Source: Prevotellaceae bacterium
GTDB taxonomy: Bacteria > Bacteroidota > Bacteroidia > Bacteroidales > Bacteroidaceae
Direction: 5' to 3'
DNA length: 19,578 bases
NCBI GenBank assembly: GCA_022508685.1
Contig: JAFLUS010000005.1
Coordinates: 1-19,578, forward strand
The notes beneath the pieces are model-generated. The model was not told the origin of the DNA. It saw only the letters and a list, made by a program, of their open reading frames with translations, and searched no databases. The translations under genes were made by a program, and so were the position numbers. Positions 1-8,786 of this stretch are shown piece by piece (the first letter of the stretch is position 1; the number at the start of each line of letters is the position of its first letter).

Positions 1-10
1 CTTTTTTTCT

Positions 11-26
11 CGAAACTATAGTTTCG
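11..26. repeat. Perfect 16-base palindrome with ACTATAGT core
   Basis: The sequence CGAAACTATAGTTTCG equals its own reverse complement. It is the first of three copies of AAACTATAGT (starts 13, 58, 97). A second perfect palindrome, AGACTGCAGTCT, follows at 36-47. These could be operator half-sites, a terminator or attenuator for a gene to the left of the window, or debris of a small repeat element. The symmetry is seen directly; the function is unknown. Confidence 0.6.
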
Positions 27-57
27 TGTATACGCAGACTGCAGTCTCGAAATGTTA

Positions 58-106
58 AAACTATAGTCTTTTTTCGACACCTCTGAAAAGGGCAAAAAAC
101 TATAGT
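58..106. repeat. Further AAACTATAGT repeat copies
   Basis: Two more copies of AAACTATAGT lie at 58-67 and 97-106, both followed by CTTTTT, so the longer shared unit is AAAACTATAGTCTTTTT. The second of these forms the loop and inner stem of the terminator at 86-122. Start-to-start spacing of the three copies is 45 and 39 bases. Three copies in 100 bases is unlikely by chance even in AT-rich DNA, but no function can be assigned. Confidence 0.5.
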
Positions 107-122
107 CTTTTTGCCCTTTTTT
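86..122 (+). terminator. Intrinsic terminator upstream of the operon, probably bidirectional
   Basis: A 13-base stem, AAAAGGGCAAAAA (86-98) with TTTTTGCCCTTTT (108-120), encloses a 9-base loop containing ACTATAGT and runs into further T residues. It reads as a rho-independent terminator for a transcript entering from the left edge. The A-rich left flank means it could also work on the minus strand. It insulates the operon that begins at about 389. Confidence 0.75.
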
Positions 123-388
123 ATGGCTCGGTTCGGCTTTGCTGTGCGGCAATATCGTTGCCACCTTTCCGTGCATACATATATATAAACGCGTGTACGC
201 GCGCGAAGAAAGGTGACGGAACACATTGAAAAGAGAGGTTGCAAACGGAGAGAAATTGCAAAAAAATGCAGATATACGCCTGATTGGGGCAACGGATGAG
301 GATAGGCTATTTTCAGTGAGGCAGAGAGCAAATGTCGAAAATGTGTGTTAAAAAATATTAAAAATTATATCACAAGACACCGACATTC
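123..388. other. Gene-free upstream region
   Basis: No plausible coding sequence was found here: short ATG frames stop within a few codons. No tRNA, rRNA or transposase remnant was recognised. It contains the alternating purine-pyrimidine element (162-215) and becomes AT-rich just before the promoter. It could hold binding sites for a regulator encoded elsewhere, since no regulator lies in the window. Confidence 0.6.
162..215. repeat. Inverted repeat enclosing an alternating purine-pyrimidine tract
   Basis: Arms CACCTTTC (162-169) and GAAAGGTG (208-215) are perfect reverse complements. Between them the sequence alternates strictly purine-pyrimidine for 17 bases (171-187, mostly AT) and, after one break at 188, another 17 bases (189-205, mostly CG, ending ACGCGCGCG). 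Such tracts are prone to Z-form or cruciform structure under supercoiling. Whether it is functional is not shown. Confidence 0.45.
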
Positions 389-418
389 TTTGCGGAAATG
401 ATAAAATATGTAAATTTG
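389..418 (+). promoter_or_regulatory. Bacteroidota-type promoter of the FAS1/SusCD operon
   Basis: A -33 element TTTG at 389-392 is followed, after 18 bases, by the -7 element TAAATTTG at 411-418, an exact match to TAnnTTTG. Transcription would start near 424-426, leaving a leader of about 77 bases before the ATG at 503. The promoter overlaps the upstream in-frame ATG at 398, which rules that codon out as the start of the first gene. No other consensus pair was seen in the gaps between the operon's genes. Confidence 0.75.
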
Positions 419-424
419 CGCAAA
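415..424. promoter_or_regulatory. Small palindrome over the -7 element and start site
   Basis: TTTGCGCAAA is a perfect 10-base palindrome overlapping the end of the -7 element and the predicted transcription start. Its position would suit a repressor operator, but it is short and part of its symmetry comes from the promoter consensus itself. Confidence 0.3.
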
Positions 425-439
425 GCAAGTTTAACTTTT

Positions 440-456
440 GGCTGTCGTGTACAGCC
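440..456 (+). promoter_or_regulatory. Leader hairpin in the operon 5' UTR
   Basis: GGCTGT (440-445) and ACAGCC (451-456) pair around a 5-base loop, close to the predicted 5' end of the transcript. There is no T-run, so it is not a terminator. It may stabilise the mRNA or be incidental. The A-rich stretch at 490-502 just before the ATG is the usual translation-start context in this phylum. Confidence 0.4.
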
Positions 457-502
457 TGTTTTGCATATACATAACTTAACTAACACAATAAGAAAAAGCA
501 AA

Positions 503-3466
503 ATGAATTACCGCTTCAACCTGACGCGACGCGCATGGAATGTTCTGTGCGCCGTTGTGCTGTGTGGCAGCGTAGTCTCGTGCTCCGAAGACTACACCCT
601 CGACGAATCGACGCCCGGGTGGCTGAATTCGAGCATCTACGACTACCTCACAAGCAACGGCCACTACACCAACTTCGTGCGCTTGATTGACGATCTGAAC
701 TATTCAGACGTGCTGTCGAAAACGGGTAGCAAGACGCTGTTCGTGGCCGACGACAATGCTTTCAAGAAGTTTTACGCCGACAATCCGTGGGGCGTAACAA
801 GTTATTCGGAACTGACATGGGCGCAGAAGAAACTGCTGCTCAACTCGGCAATGATTAACAATGCCTACCTGCTCGAAATGATGTCGAGCACGGAGGGCCC
901 GATTGCCGGACAATGTCTGCGCCGCGAAACGGCTGCCGACGTGCTCGACTCCGTTCCCCACTTCAACGCCGAAGACCTTCCGGTCAACTACAATGCGGAC
1001 GACATCGACTATTGGAGCCGTTTCCGCGACCCGGCGAAGGGCGGTATCTACATGGCACTCGACAACACGGCACCGATGATGACCCACTTCCTCACCACGC
1101 AGATGGCGACGAAGGGCATCACGGAGGACGACTTCACACGCATCATGGGACGTGCACGCAATTCCAAGTCGTTCATCTACGACTGCGAAGTGCTGGAGTC
1201 GGACATCGTGTGTCAGAATGGTTACATCAACCGTCTTGACAAGGTGCTCATCAATCCGCAGAACATGGCAGAGGTGCTGCGCACGAACGGACGCACCAAC
1301 ATCTTCAGCCACATGCTCGACCGCTTCTCCCTGCCTATCTTCAATCAGGCACTGACCAACCGCTACCGCGAACTCTACGGCAACGAGGTTGACTCGGTAT
1401 GGGAAAAGCGTTATTTCAACTACCGCGACGCGAGCATCACGTCCTACGACGTAGACTTGCACGAACTCCGGACGGATGCCGGTACCGACCCGACCAACCC
1501 GACGGGCAACAGCGTGAACGTGGGTCTGATGTTCGACCCGGGATGGAATGCTTATCGTGCGAACAAGGATATCACGAAAGAACAGGACATGGGTGTAATT
1601 TTCGCACCAAGCGACGAACGCCTGTATGACTACTTCTTCACCAGCACTGGTGGTGGTCGCTTCCTGCTCGACGCCTATGCACCGAACGAAATGACACAAG
1701 TGACGGGGCCGACAGATTGGGAACACATCTATCGTGCAATCGACCAAATTCCGCGTCCCGTGCTCATGGCATTCCTGCGCAACCTGATGAAGGGTCAGTT
1801 CTGCAACGCCGTTCCGAGCAAGTTTGAGACTATCAAGGACGACGCACAAGACCCGATGCTCGATGCTACGCACTTGGATAAAGTGGCTGACGTGCTGCTC
1901 GCCAACAATGGTATCATCTACCTCATGGACGAAGTGCTGTCGACCCCGACCTATGCAGCCGTGCTCGCTCCGGCATACGTGAGCCAAGACATGCACGTGA
2001 TGAACGACGCTATCTGGAATGCGACTGACGGCGGTATCGCCAAGAACTTCCATGCTTATCTGAAAGCCATGAGTTCGCGTTTCAGTTTCTTTGTACCCAA
2101 GGACGGATTCTGGTACATCGACCCCGCATCGTTCTCAAGTCTCTCCAACGAAACACGTGCCATTCACTTCGAATGGGTCGTGAACGAAAAGACGAACGTC
2201 GGTGCCATCACAGCCAATGCCCACAGACTGACTTACGACTATGCCACCGGTGCATACACCATCGAGCCGACGGCATCCCGCACCCTCCAGTTGGCAGAAG
2301 CCTACAACCGACTTTCAGATATTCTTGAAACCCACACCATCGTGCACCAAACCAGTCCCACGACAGGCATCGACGAAACACTCACCGGTGTGGAATGCGA
2401 CCAACACTACTTCCTTTCTAAAGGTGGAGCACCCATTTACGTGCGCAATGCGACGCAACGCGACAAGGGTATGACCGTAACCGGCGGTTGGGGACTGCAA
2501 CACGGAGAAGAATCGACCGTCATCCGTTTCGACGACAAGACACGCGAAACCAATGGTAACGGCAATGGTATGGCATACCAGTTGGACGCCCCGATTGTTC
2601 CGACCATCGAATCGGTGTACAGCATCATGTACGAAAACCAAGACAAGTACGGCAAATTCTTTGAATTGTGTACGGAAGACATCACTCCGCTGCTCAAAGA
2701 GTTGAAACAATACCTCTACTACGACACGGACGGCAAGACAGCATTGTTCCAGCGCGAAGCGGAATACATGGACTTCTACAAAGTGTTCGTCAACAAGAAC
2801 GGCCTGCCCTGCCGCGACAAAGCCACAGGCAACCAAGTGTCGACATCGACCAACGTCCGTTTCTTCAACAACTACACGTACACTATCTATCTCCCGTCAA
2901 ACGCAGCCTTGGAAGCGGCTATCAACGACAAGAACCTGCCGACATGGGACAGCATTTACGACTTGATGAAAATCGAAGTTGACGACAATGGTCAATACGA
3001 AAGCATGCTCACCGAGGAGGAAAAAGCAATCGTTCACCCGAAAGCCGCAGCCATGGTGACTTACCTGATGAACTTCATCAAGAACCACTTCCAAGACAAC
3101 AGCATCTTCGCCGACACGCCCGCTCTCCAGACGGCAGAATACGAAACTGCCACCATCAACAGCGAGACCGGCGTCTATGCAAAAGTAAACGTATCGTCGA
3201 AAGGCAACGGCACACTCACCGTAACCGACGCAACGAAGAAGGCTGTTGACATAGACCCCAACTTCAAGAACCAAATTGCACGCGACTACACGATTGAAGG
3301 CACAGCGACCAATATGCGCATCGCGGCTTCGTCACACGTAGTGATGCATGGTATCAACGACGTGCTCAACTTCACCGAACTGAAGAATGGCAAATACGAC
3401 ACAGAATGGTCGACTTCTGCCGCTGCACGCAGATTTATCAAGAAGTATCAGATTAAGAAGAAATAA
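503..3466 (+). CDS. Large surface lipoprotein with about four FAS1 (fasciclin-like) domains
   Basis: 987 residues from the ATG at 503, chosen because the longer frame from 398 starts inside the promoter and only 503 gives a signal peptide. Residues 1-26 are a type II signal with a lipobox ending SVVSC; Cys27 is followed by SEDYTLDE, the acidic pattern linked to surface export in Bacteroidota. FAS1-like repeats are suggested by paired motifs, an inner strand such as TLFVADDNAF or GVIFAPSDE and a closing NGYINRLDKVL or NGIIYLMDEVL. Rough limits are 44-250, 256-480, 484-650 (weak) and 697-957. The C-terminus is basic (RRFIKKYQIKKK). FAS1 domains usually mediate adhesion or ligand binding, and no catalytic motif is visible. 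It is the promoter-proximal gene and ends 3 bases before SusC-1, implying coupled expression. Likely role: surface binding subunit of the adjoining importer. The family assignment is fairly firm; the ligand is unknown. Confidence 0.8.
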   Translation: MNYRFNLTRRAWNVLCAVVLCGSVVSCSEDYTLDESTPGWLNSSIYDYLTSNGHYTNFVRLIDDLNYSDVLSKTGSKTLFVADDNAFKKFYADNPWGVTSYSELTWAQKKLLLNSAMINNAYLLEMMSSTEGPIAGQCLRRETAADVLDSVPHFNAEDLPVNYNADDIDYWSRFRDPAKGGIYMALDNTAPMMTHFLTTQMATKGITEDDFTRIMGRARNSKSFIYDCEVLESDIVCQNGYINRLDKVLINPQNMAEVLRTNGRTNIFSHMLDRFSLPIFNQALTNRYRELYGNEVDSVWEKRYFNYRDASITSYDVDLHELRTDAGTDPTNPTGNSVNVGLMFDPGWNAYRANKDITKEQDMGVIFAPSDERLYDYFFTSTGGGRFLLDAYAPNEMTQVTGPTDWEHIYRAIDQIPRPVLMAFLRNLMKGQFCNAVPSKFETIKDDAQDPMLDATHLDKVADVLLANNGIIYLMDEVLSTPTYAAVLAPAYVSQDMHVMNDAIWNATDGGIAKNFHAYLKAMSSRFSFFVPKDGFWYIDPASFSSLSNETRAIHFEWVVNEKTNVGAITANAHRLTYDYATGAYTIEPTASRTLQLAEAYNRLSDILETHTIVHQTSPTTGIDETLTGVECDQHYFLSKGGAPIYVRNATQRDKGMTVTGGWGLQHGEESTVIRFDDKTRETNGNGNGMAYQLDAPIVPTIESVYSIMYENQDKYGKFFELCTEDITPLLKELKQYLYYDTDGKTALFQREAEYMDFYKVFVNKNGLPCRDKATGNQVSTSTNVRFFNNYTYTIYLPSNAALEAAINDKNLPTWDSIYDLMKIEVDDNGQYESMLTEEEKAIVHPKAAAMVTYLMNFIKNHFQDNSIFADTPALQTAEYETATINSETGVYAKVNVSSKGNGTLTVTDATKKAVDIDPNFKNQIARDYTIEGTATNMRIAASSHVVMHGINDVLNFTELKNGKYDTEWSTSAAARRFIKKYQIKKK

Positions 3467-3469
3467 TAT

Positions 3470-6400
3470 ATGAAATACCTCAAATATATCCTCACACTGG
3501 CAGCGGCCCTGTTTATCAGTAATACGATACAGGCACAACAGCGCATCACCGGGCACGTGTACGACGACATCGAGCCCATCATGATGGCGAATGTGGTGGA
3601 GCGCGATGCCAACAACCGTATCGTGGCGGCGACAACCACCGACATCAACGGTAACTTCTCGATGGTCATCAAGAACCCCAAAGACCATCTTGTCATCTCA
3701 TTCATCGGATATGCAACCGTGACGTTGCCCATTGGTACGCAGACCAAGTTCAACGTCAAGATGAAGGACAACACCGTCCTGCAAACCGTCAACATCACGG
3801 CAAAGAAAAAGCAGGAAAGCAATGGTATGTCCATCCCTGTGAAAGAAATCTCCGTGGCTACGCAGACCATGAACATGGACGATGTAGAAGGTCTGTCCTT
3901 CGCATCTGCCGACGAAGCCCTGCAAGGAAAGATTGCCGGTCTGGACATCATCTCCAACTCGGGTAACCTTGGTTCGGGTACGAGCATGCGTATGCGTGGT
4001 GTCAGCACCATCAATGGTTCGGCAGAACCCCTCATCGTTGTCGACGGAAACCCGTTCGACTTGCCCGATGACGTATCGGACGTCAACTTCGAAGACCTCG
4101 ACAACGAAGAGCAGTTCGCAACCCTCCTCTCTGTGAACCCTGAAGACATTAAGGAAATCAAGGTGTTGAAGGACGCCGCATCGGCAGCCATCTGGGGTTC
4201 GCGCGGTGCAAATGGTGTCATCGAAATCACCACCCGCCGCGGTGTCAGCGGTAAGACCAAAGTGAACTTCTCCTATCGTTTCACTGGCGCATGGACACCG
4301 GACGGACTGAACATGCTCGACGGCGACGGCTACACGATGATGCTGAAAGAGGCTTACTTCAATCCGCGTCAGAGTTCGGCAACATCGAACATGGTGGAAT
4401 TGAACTACGACATCAACCGCCCGACTTACTACTACAACTTCAACAAGAACACAGACTGGGTAGACGCTGTCAGCCAATTCGGACAGACTCACAACTACTA
4501 TCTGACATTGACGGGTGGTGGTGAGAAAGCCAAATTCCGTATCTCCGGCGGTTACGACCACCAGACGGGTACGATTATCAAGCAGGTCATGGACCGCTTC
4601 TCCACTCGTCTCGTTTTGGACTACGACGTGAGCGACCGCATTCGTTTCTCGACGAACTTCGCGCTTACCTACACCGACAACCACCGCAACTGGGACGGCG
4701 GTTCCGTATCTTCGATTTTGCCGAAGGCATACAGAGCCATGCCGAACATGAGTATCTATGAATACGCATACGACCCTATCACGCGTCAACCTTATCGCAC
4801 AGGCGATTTCTACAAAATGTTGCCGTCGGCAGACAGCAACACATCGACTCCCGACGGATATTCTTCACGTTATTTGTCGGACATGCGCAGCAATGGTAAC
4901 CCTGTTGCGATTGCCCACCTTGCCCACAACAACCAATCGACCTATCGTATCACACCGCAGTTCAACCTGCGCTACAAATTGTTGAGCAAGGATGAGTCAG
5001 GTCACCAACTCGACATGAACGCCGAAGTGTACATGGATATTTATAATGAATCCGTGAACGCTTACTATCCGAACTCACTGACGACCGACGCATGGATTAC
5101 GGGCGTGAACACGACATCAAATTCTGAATACAAGAGTTTGGCGTTCACCAACCGCGAAACATTCATTTTCACACCGAAAATCAACAATCAAGATTGGTCT
5201 GCCAGCGCCATGCTCCGTTTCGAGTTCACCACAGGTAATGGTACGGGCCAGAATTTGGGCAACAGCGGTATTCCTACTGGCATCGAATCGCCCACGGCAG
5301 TCGGCTATCTGACGAACACAGGTTCGTACACCAGCCAATGGCGCAGCATGGCATTGCGCGGTTCCGTCCACATTGCCTACAAGGATGGTCGCTACGCATT
5401 CGACACCACTGTCAGCCAAGACGGTAGCACAAAATTCGGTGCCGGCAACAAGTGGGGAACATTCCCTGCGTTCTCCGGACGTTGGAACATCAGCGACGAA
5501 CCTTTCTTCACTCCGCTCACCCGTTGGATTAGTCTTTTGTCATTCCGTCCGGGTTGGGGACGCGTGGGTCGTCCGCCACAAAACGAATATTTGATGTACA
5601 ACCGCTACTCCAGTGCCGGTATCTATGGTCCGAGTGAATCCAACTCGGGTACGGCAATTGCTCCCGACAACTTGCGTCTGACTGACCTCAAGTGGGAAAC
5701 GACCGACTCATGGAACCTCGGTTTCAACCTTAACCTTTTGGCAGACCTTCTTCAATTTGACTTCAACATCTATAATAAGAAGACCAAAGACTTGTTGATG
5801 GCAAATACAGGTATTCCGGGTTCTACCGGTTACGGAAGCCTCACATGGAAGAATGTCGGCGAACTTGAAAACAAAGGTTGGGAACTTTATGTCAACACTG
5901 GCAAATTCCTGAAGAAAGGTAAGTTCTCGATGAGTGCATCTGTCAACATCGCCCAGAACATCAACACCATCACGGCGATGGATGCAACGGTGCTCGCAGC
6001 ACAGAACCCCGACTTCGATTACAAGAACGCAACCGACAAGTCGAACGGCGAATATCTGCAACGCATCCAAATCGGTAATGCGGTCGGTTCTATCTATGGT
6101 TTCCGTTACAAAGGCGTTTACCGCTATGACTACGACCACAGCGGTATGACGGCTCAGTCGCGTGAAACTTATGGCAACAACACGGCTGCATACGCTGCAG
6201 AACATGGTCAGAACGCCACTTGCCCTGTGGCTCGCGACGCCAACGGCAACGTGCTGTACGACGCCAAGGGAAATCCGTTGAAGATGTATTTCAACTACGG
6301 AGGCGTACACTACGAGTTCAAGGGTGGTGACGTGATTTATGAAGACATCAACCATGACGGACAAATCAACGAACTTGACATCGTTTACCTCGGTAACTCT

Positions 6401-6901
6401 AACCCCAAGTTCAATGGTGGTTTCGGTCTCAACTTCTTCTATAGCCAATGGACGTTGAAATTGTCGTTCAACTATCGTATGGGCAACAAGATTGTCAACA
6501 TGGCACGAATGACCAACGAGGCTATGCGTAACAACTACAACCAAAGTCAGGCTGTGGCATGGCGATGGAGAAAGAATGGCGACGAAACCGAAATTCCACG
6601 TGCAATGAATGCCGGTATCGGTGAATCGTACAATGCACTCTGTAACGACCGCTATGTAGAAAAGGGTGACTACCTGCGTCTGCAATACCTGCAGTTGAGT
6701 TACAACCTCCCTGCAAAGATTTGCAAGAACATCGGTCTGCAAAGCGTGCGTCTGTCTGCATCTGCCAACAACCTGTTCTGCTGGACGAAATACACCGGTA
6801 TCGACCCGGAAGTTTCGTATGGCTCATGGGGTATCTGCTACGACAGAAACAAGACACCAAAGGCTAAATCCTTTACACTCAGTGCAAACATTGGATTCTA
6901 A
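3470..6901 (+). CDS. SusC/RagA-family TonB-dependent outer-membrane transporter (SusC-1)
   Basis: 1143 residues. A type I signal peptide is probably cleaved after Ala22 (IQAQQ). Residues 25-100 form a carboxypeptidase-D-like regulatory domain with the typical GNFSMVI and VISFIGYATVTL strands. A plug domain follows (about 125-258) with MRMRGVSTINGSAEPLIVVDG, then PEDIKEIKVLKDAASAAIWGSRGANGVI, both hallmarks of the SusC family. The rest is a predicted beta-barrel ending in a C-terminal Phe (SANIGF), the usual barrel-assembly signal. A calcium-loop-like stretch DINHDGQINELD lies at 959-970. The plug carries an acidic insertion (about 199-216) after the VVDGNPF motif. The family imports oligosaccharides or peptides across the outer membrane with TonB energy, lidded by a SusD partner, here the next gene. 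There is no N-terminal STN signalling domain, so it should not act as an anti-sigma transducer. The family is certain; the substrate is unknown. Confidence 0.95.
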   Translation: MKYLKYILTLAAALFISNTIQAQQRITGHVYDDIEPIMMANVVERDANNRIVAATTTDINGNFSMVIKNPKDHLVISFIGYATVTLPIGTQTKFNVKMKDNTVLQTVNITAKKKQESNGMSIPVKEISVATQTMNMDDVEGLSFASADEALQGKIAGLDIISNSGNLGSGTSMRMRGVSTINGSAEPLIVVDGNPFDLPDDVSDVNFEDLDNEEQFATLLSVNPEDIKEIKVLKDAASAAIWGSRGANGVIEITTRRGVSGKTKVNFSYRFTGAWTPDGLNMLDGDGYTMMLKEAYFNPRQSSATSNMVELNYDINRPTYYYNFNKNTDWVDAVSQFGQTHNYYLTLTGGGEKAKFRISGGYDHQTGTIIKQVMDRFSTRLVLDYDVSDRIRFSTNFALTYTDNHRNWDGGSVSSILPKAYRAMPNMSIYEYAYDPITRQPYRTGDFYKMLPSADSNTSTPDGYSSRYLSDMRSNGNPVAIAHLAHNNQSTYRITPQFNLRYKLLSKDESGHQLDMNAEVYMDIYNESVNAYYPNSLTTDAWITGVNTTSNSEYKSLAFTNRETFIFTPKINNQDWSASAMLRFEFTTGNGTGQNLGNSGIPTGIESPTAVGYLTNTGSYTSQWRSMALRGSVHIAYKDGRYAFDTTVSQDGSTKFGAGNKWGTFPAFSGRWNISDEPFFTPLTRWISLLSFRPGWGRVGRPPQNEYLMYNRYSSAGIYGPSESNSGTAIAPDNLRLTDLKWETTDSWNLGFNLNLLADLLQFDFNIYNKKTKDLLMANTGIPGSTGYGSLTWKNVGELENKGWELYVNTGKFLKKGKFSMSASVNIAQNINTITAMDATVLAAQNPDFDYKNATDKSNGEYLQRIQIGNAVGSIYGFRYKGVYRYDYDHSGMTAQSRETYGNNTAAYAAEHGQNATCPVARDANGNVLYDAKGNPLKMYFNYGGVHYEFKGGDVIYEDINHDGQINELDIVYLGNSNPKFNGGFGLNFFYSQWTLKLSFNYRMGNKIVNMARMTNEAMRNNYNQSQAVAWRWRKNGDETEIPRAMNAGIGESYNALCNDRYVEKGDYLRLQYLQLSYNLPAKICKNIGLQSVRLSASANNLFCWTKYTGIDPEVSYGSWGICYDRNKTPKAKSFTLSANIGF

Positions 6902-6919
6902 TTAAAAAATGTAAGTGCT

Positions 6920-8773
6920 ATGAACAAGATAAAAAATAAGATTATGTATGGAATCCTCGCGGTGATGGGTGTCATCGGATTGTCTTCGTGTGAAGATTTC
7001 CTCACCATCACACCGACAGGTTCCATCGTTGAAGAAGATTTCTGGCAAGACCGCAAAGACTTGGAGAATGCCGTATATGCCTGCTACAATCATATGACCA
7101 GTGACGGCATGATACGCAAGTTCATCCAATGGGGCGAGTTGCGCAGCGACAACTTTGAACTGCGTACAGGTGTATCGAATACAGACATTGCCAACGTGAT
7201 GAACGCCAACCTGCTGCCGACAAACGGCATGTTCAGTTGGACGCCGGTGTACAAGGAAATCAATTTCTGCAATAAAGTATTGGCACATGGTCCCGAAATC
7301 GTTGCACGGGATGAAAGTTTCTCGACCAACGACTGGCAACCCATCCGTGCCGAAATGCTGACTTTGCGTGCATTGAGCCACTTCTACCTTGTACGGACTT
7401 TCGAACGAATTCCCTACATCACGGAAGACTACAACAACGACAGCCAGAATTTCATTAAGGCACAATCGTCGCAAATGGCAGTCTTGGACAGCATCATTAC
7501 GGATTTGGAATTGGCAAAGGACATTGCCATGAACTCATACGGAAGTGCTGACAAAGATGCATGGAAGAACAAGGGACGCATCACGAAGAAAGCGGTATAT
7601 GCGCTGTTGGCTGACGTCTACTTGTGGCGTGCAAGTTACAAAGCAGGACTCGCCATGCAGGCAGATGCTGAAGAGGACAATACTTATGCCACTTCTGCAG
7701 CAAGCGACTACCAGCGCTGCATCGAATGTTGCGACTGGGTCATCGAACAGATGAAAGACGAATACAAGAAGAGCCTCAACGAAGGTGGAAAAGTAACTGG
7801 CGGTGTTGACAACATCGAATTGGTAGACTTGTTCATCCAAAACACCGACGAACTTTCCTCACTGAAAATCGTCAACTCTTCGGCTACCGGTGCGTACACT
7901 TCCATCTTCGGAAGCGGAAACTCGCGCGAAAGTATTTTCGAAATACAATTCGATGGCACCAACAATGCCAACAACATGCTGACGGACTACTTCTGGAGCC
8001 TCAGCACCCACAGAGCCGGAACCTTGGTTTGCTCCGATGCACGCTTCAGCACCGTGACGGAATCGCCACTCACTGAAAGCGGTGCGATTTTCACAAAAAC
8101 CGACTACCGCCGTTGGGAAACGCTCCACAAGGCAGGTGCCAATGAAACGCAGACGGAGTTTGCCTTGAAGAAGTACATTTCTTCACGCGTTTCGCAAGCC
8201 AACGAAGCATCCAGTGCTGTCATGCGCGATAACACAGCAGACGCACTGACGGTATCTGCAACAGAACGCAGTTTGCCCAACAATGCCAACTGGATTGTCT
8301 ATCGCTTAAGCGACGTCGTACTCATGAAAGCAGAAGCCATGAGCCAAGTATACACAGACGAAGACAAATTGAAAGAATCCATCGAATTGGTGCGCGAAGT
8401 ATACAGACGGTCTAACCCCTACCCCTACCTCAATGCAACGGCTGACACGTTGAATTTAGGTGCAACTCCGCTCCCCGAGAATATCGAATCTCTTGTCATG
8501 TTGGAACGTCAGCGTGAATTTGTGGGCGAAGGCAAACGTTGGTTCGACCTCGTTCGTTATGCACAACGCAGAGGCAGCACCACCGAGATGCTCGACAAAC
8601 TGCTCACTCCGAAATACAGTTCCGATTACAGCAAGGCTATCAAGTCGAAACTGGCTCCGATGCAAGCCCTTTTCTCTCCCATTTACACCAAAGAGATAAA
8701 GGTAAATCCTCTCTTGGAGCAGAACCCTGTATGGAACACTACCGAAAATACATCCAAGACTGATGATCTCTAA
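6920..8773 (+). CDS. SusD/RagB-family outer-membrane lipoprotein (SusD-1)
   Basis: 617 residues. The signal peptide ends in GLSSC with lipidated Cys24, followed by EDFLTITPTG, the standard SusD N-terminus. Family blocks are present in order: FWQDRKDLENAVYACYNHM (41-59), AEMLTLRALSHFYLVRTFERIPYI (about 144-167), a TPR-like helical region with VYALLADVYLWRASY (226-240), and the C-terminal block RQREFVGEGKRWFDLVRYAQRRG (about 531-552). The length is typical. SusD proteins bind substrate at the cell surface and act as a hinged lid on the SusC barrel. It starts 18 bases after SusC-1 and should pair with it. The start at 6920 is preferred over the in-frame ATG at 6944 because it keeps the basic n-region (NKIKNK). 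No transfer or truncation signs were seen. Confidence 0.95.
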   Translation: MNKIKNKIMYGILAVMGVIGLSSCEDFLTITPTGSIVEEDFWQDRKDLENAVYACYNHMTSDGMIRKFIQWGELRSDNFELRTGVSNTDIANVMNANLLPTNGMFSWTPVYKEINFCNKVLAHGPEIVARDESFSTNDWQPIRAEMLTLRALSHFYLVRTFERIPYITEDYNNDSQNFIKAQSSQMAVLDSIITDLELAKDIAMNSYGSADKDAWKNKGRITKKAVYALLADVYLWRASYKAGLAMQADAEEDNTYATSAASDYQRCIECCDWVIEQMKDEYKKSLNEGGKVTGGVDNIELVDLFIQNTDELSSLKIVNSSATGAYTSIFGSGNSRESIFEIQFDGTNNANNMLTDYFWSLSTHRAGTLVCSDARFSTVTESPLTESGAIFTKTDYRRWETLHKAGANETQTEFALKKYISSRVSQANEASSAVMRDNTADALTVSATERSLPNNANWIVYRLSDVVLMKAEAMSQVYTDEDKLKESIELVREVYRRSNPYPYLNATADTLNLGATPLPENIESLVMLERQREFVGEGKRWFDLVRYAQRRGSTTEMLDKLLTPKYSSDYSKAIKSKLAPMQALFSPIYTKEIKVNPLLEQNPVWNTTENTSKTDDL

Positions 8774-8786
8774 ATAAAGGACAACC

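Noticed and set aside
13..106. CRISPR array from the AAACTATAGT repeats
   Set aside because: The repeats are too short, only three copies exist, spacing differs (45 and 39) and no cas genes are present.
162..215. Invertible promoter (phase variation) flanked by inverted repeats
   Set aside because: The arms are only 8 bases and enclose 38 bases that hold no promoter; the operon promoter lies outside at 389-418. No recombinase gene is present.
123..388. tRNA, small RNA gene or transposase remnant in the left flank
   Set aside because: No cloverleaf, conserved T-loop context or coding frame of useful length could be found on either strand.
398..502. Upstream in-frame start giving a 1022-residue first protein
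   Set aside because: The ATG at 398 lies between the -33 and -7 promoter elements, and the added 35 residues would bury the lipoprotein signal peptide. The ATG at 503 begins a clean signal with lipobox.
704..2053. 449-codon open frame antisense to the first FAS1 gene
   Set aside because: It has His/Val/Arg/Cys-rich composition typical of a shadow frame and no recognisable domain, and the opposite strand encodes a clear FAS1 lipoprotein. The same reasoning removes the long antisense frames at 3698-4789 and 5708-6742.
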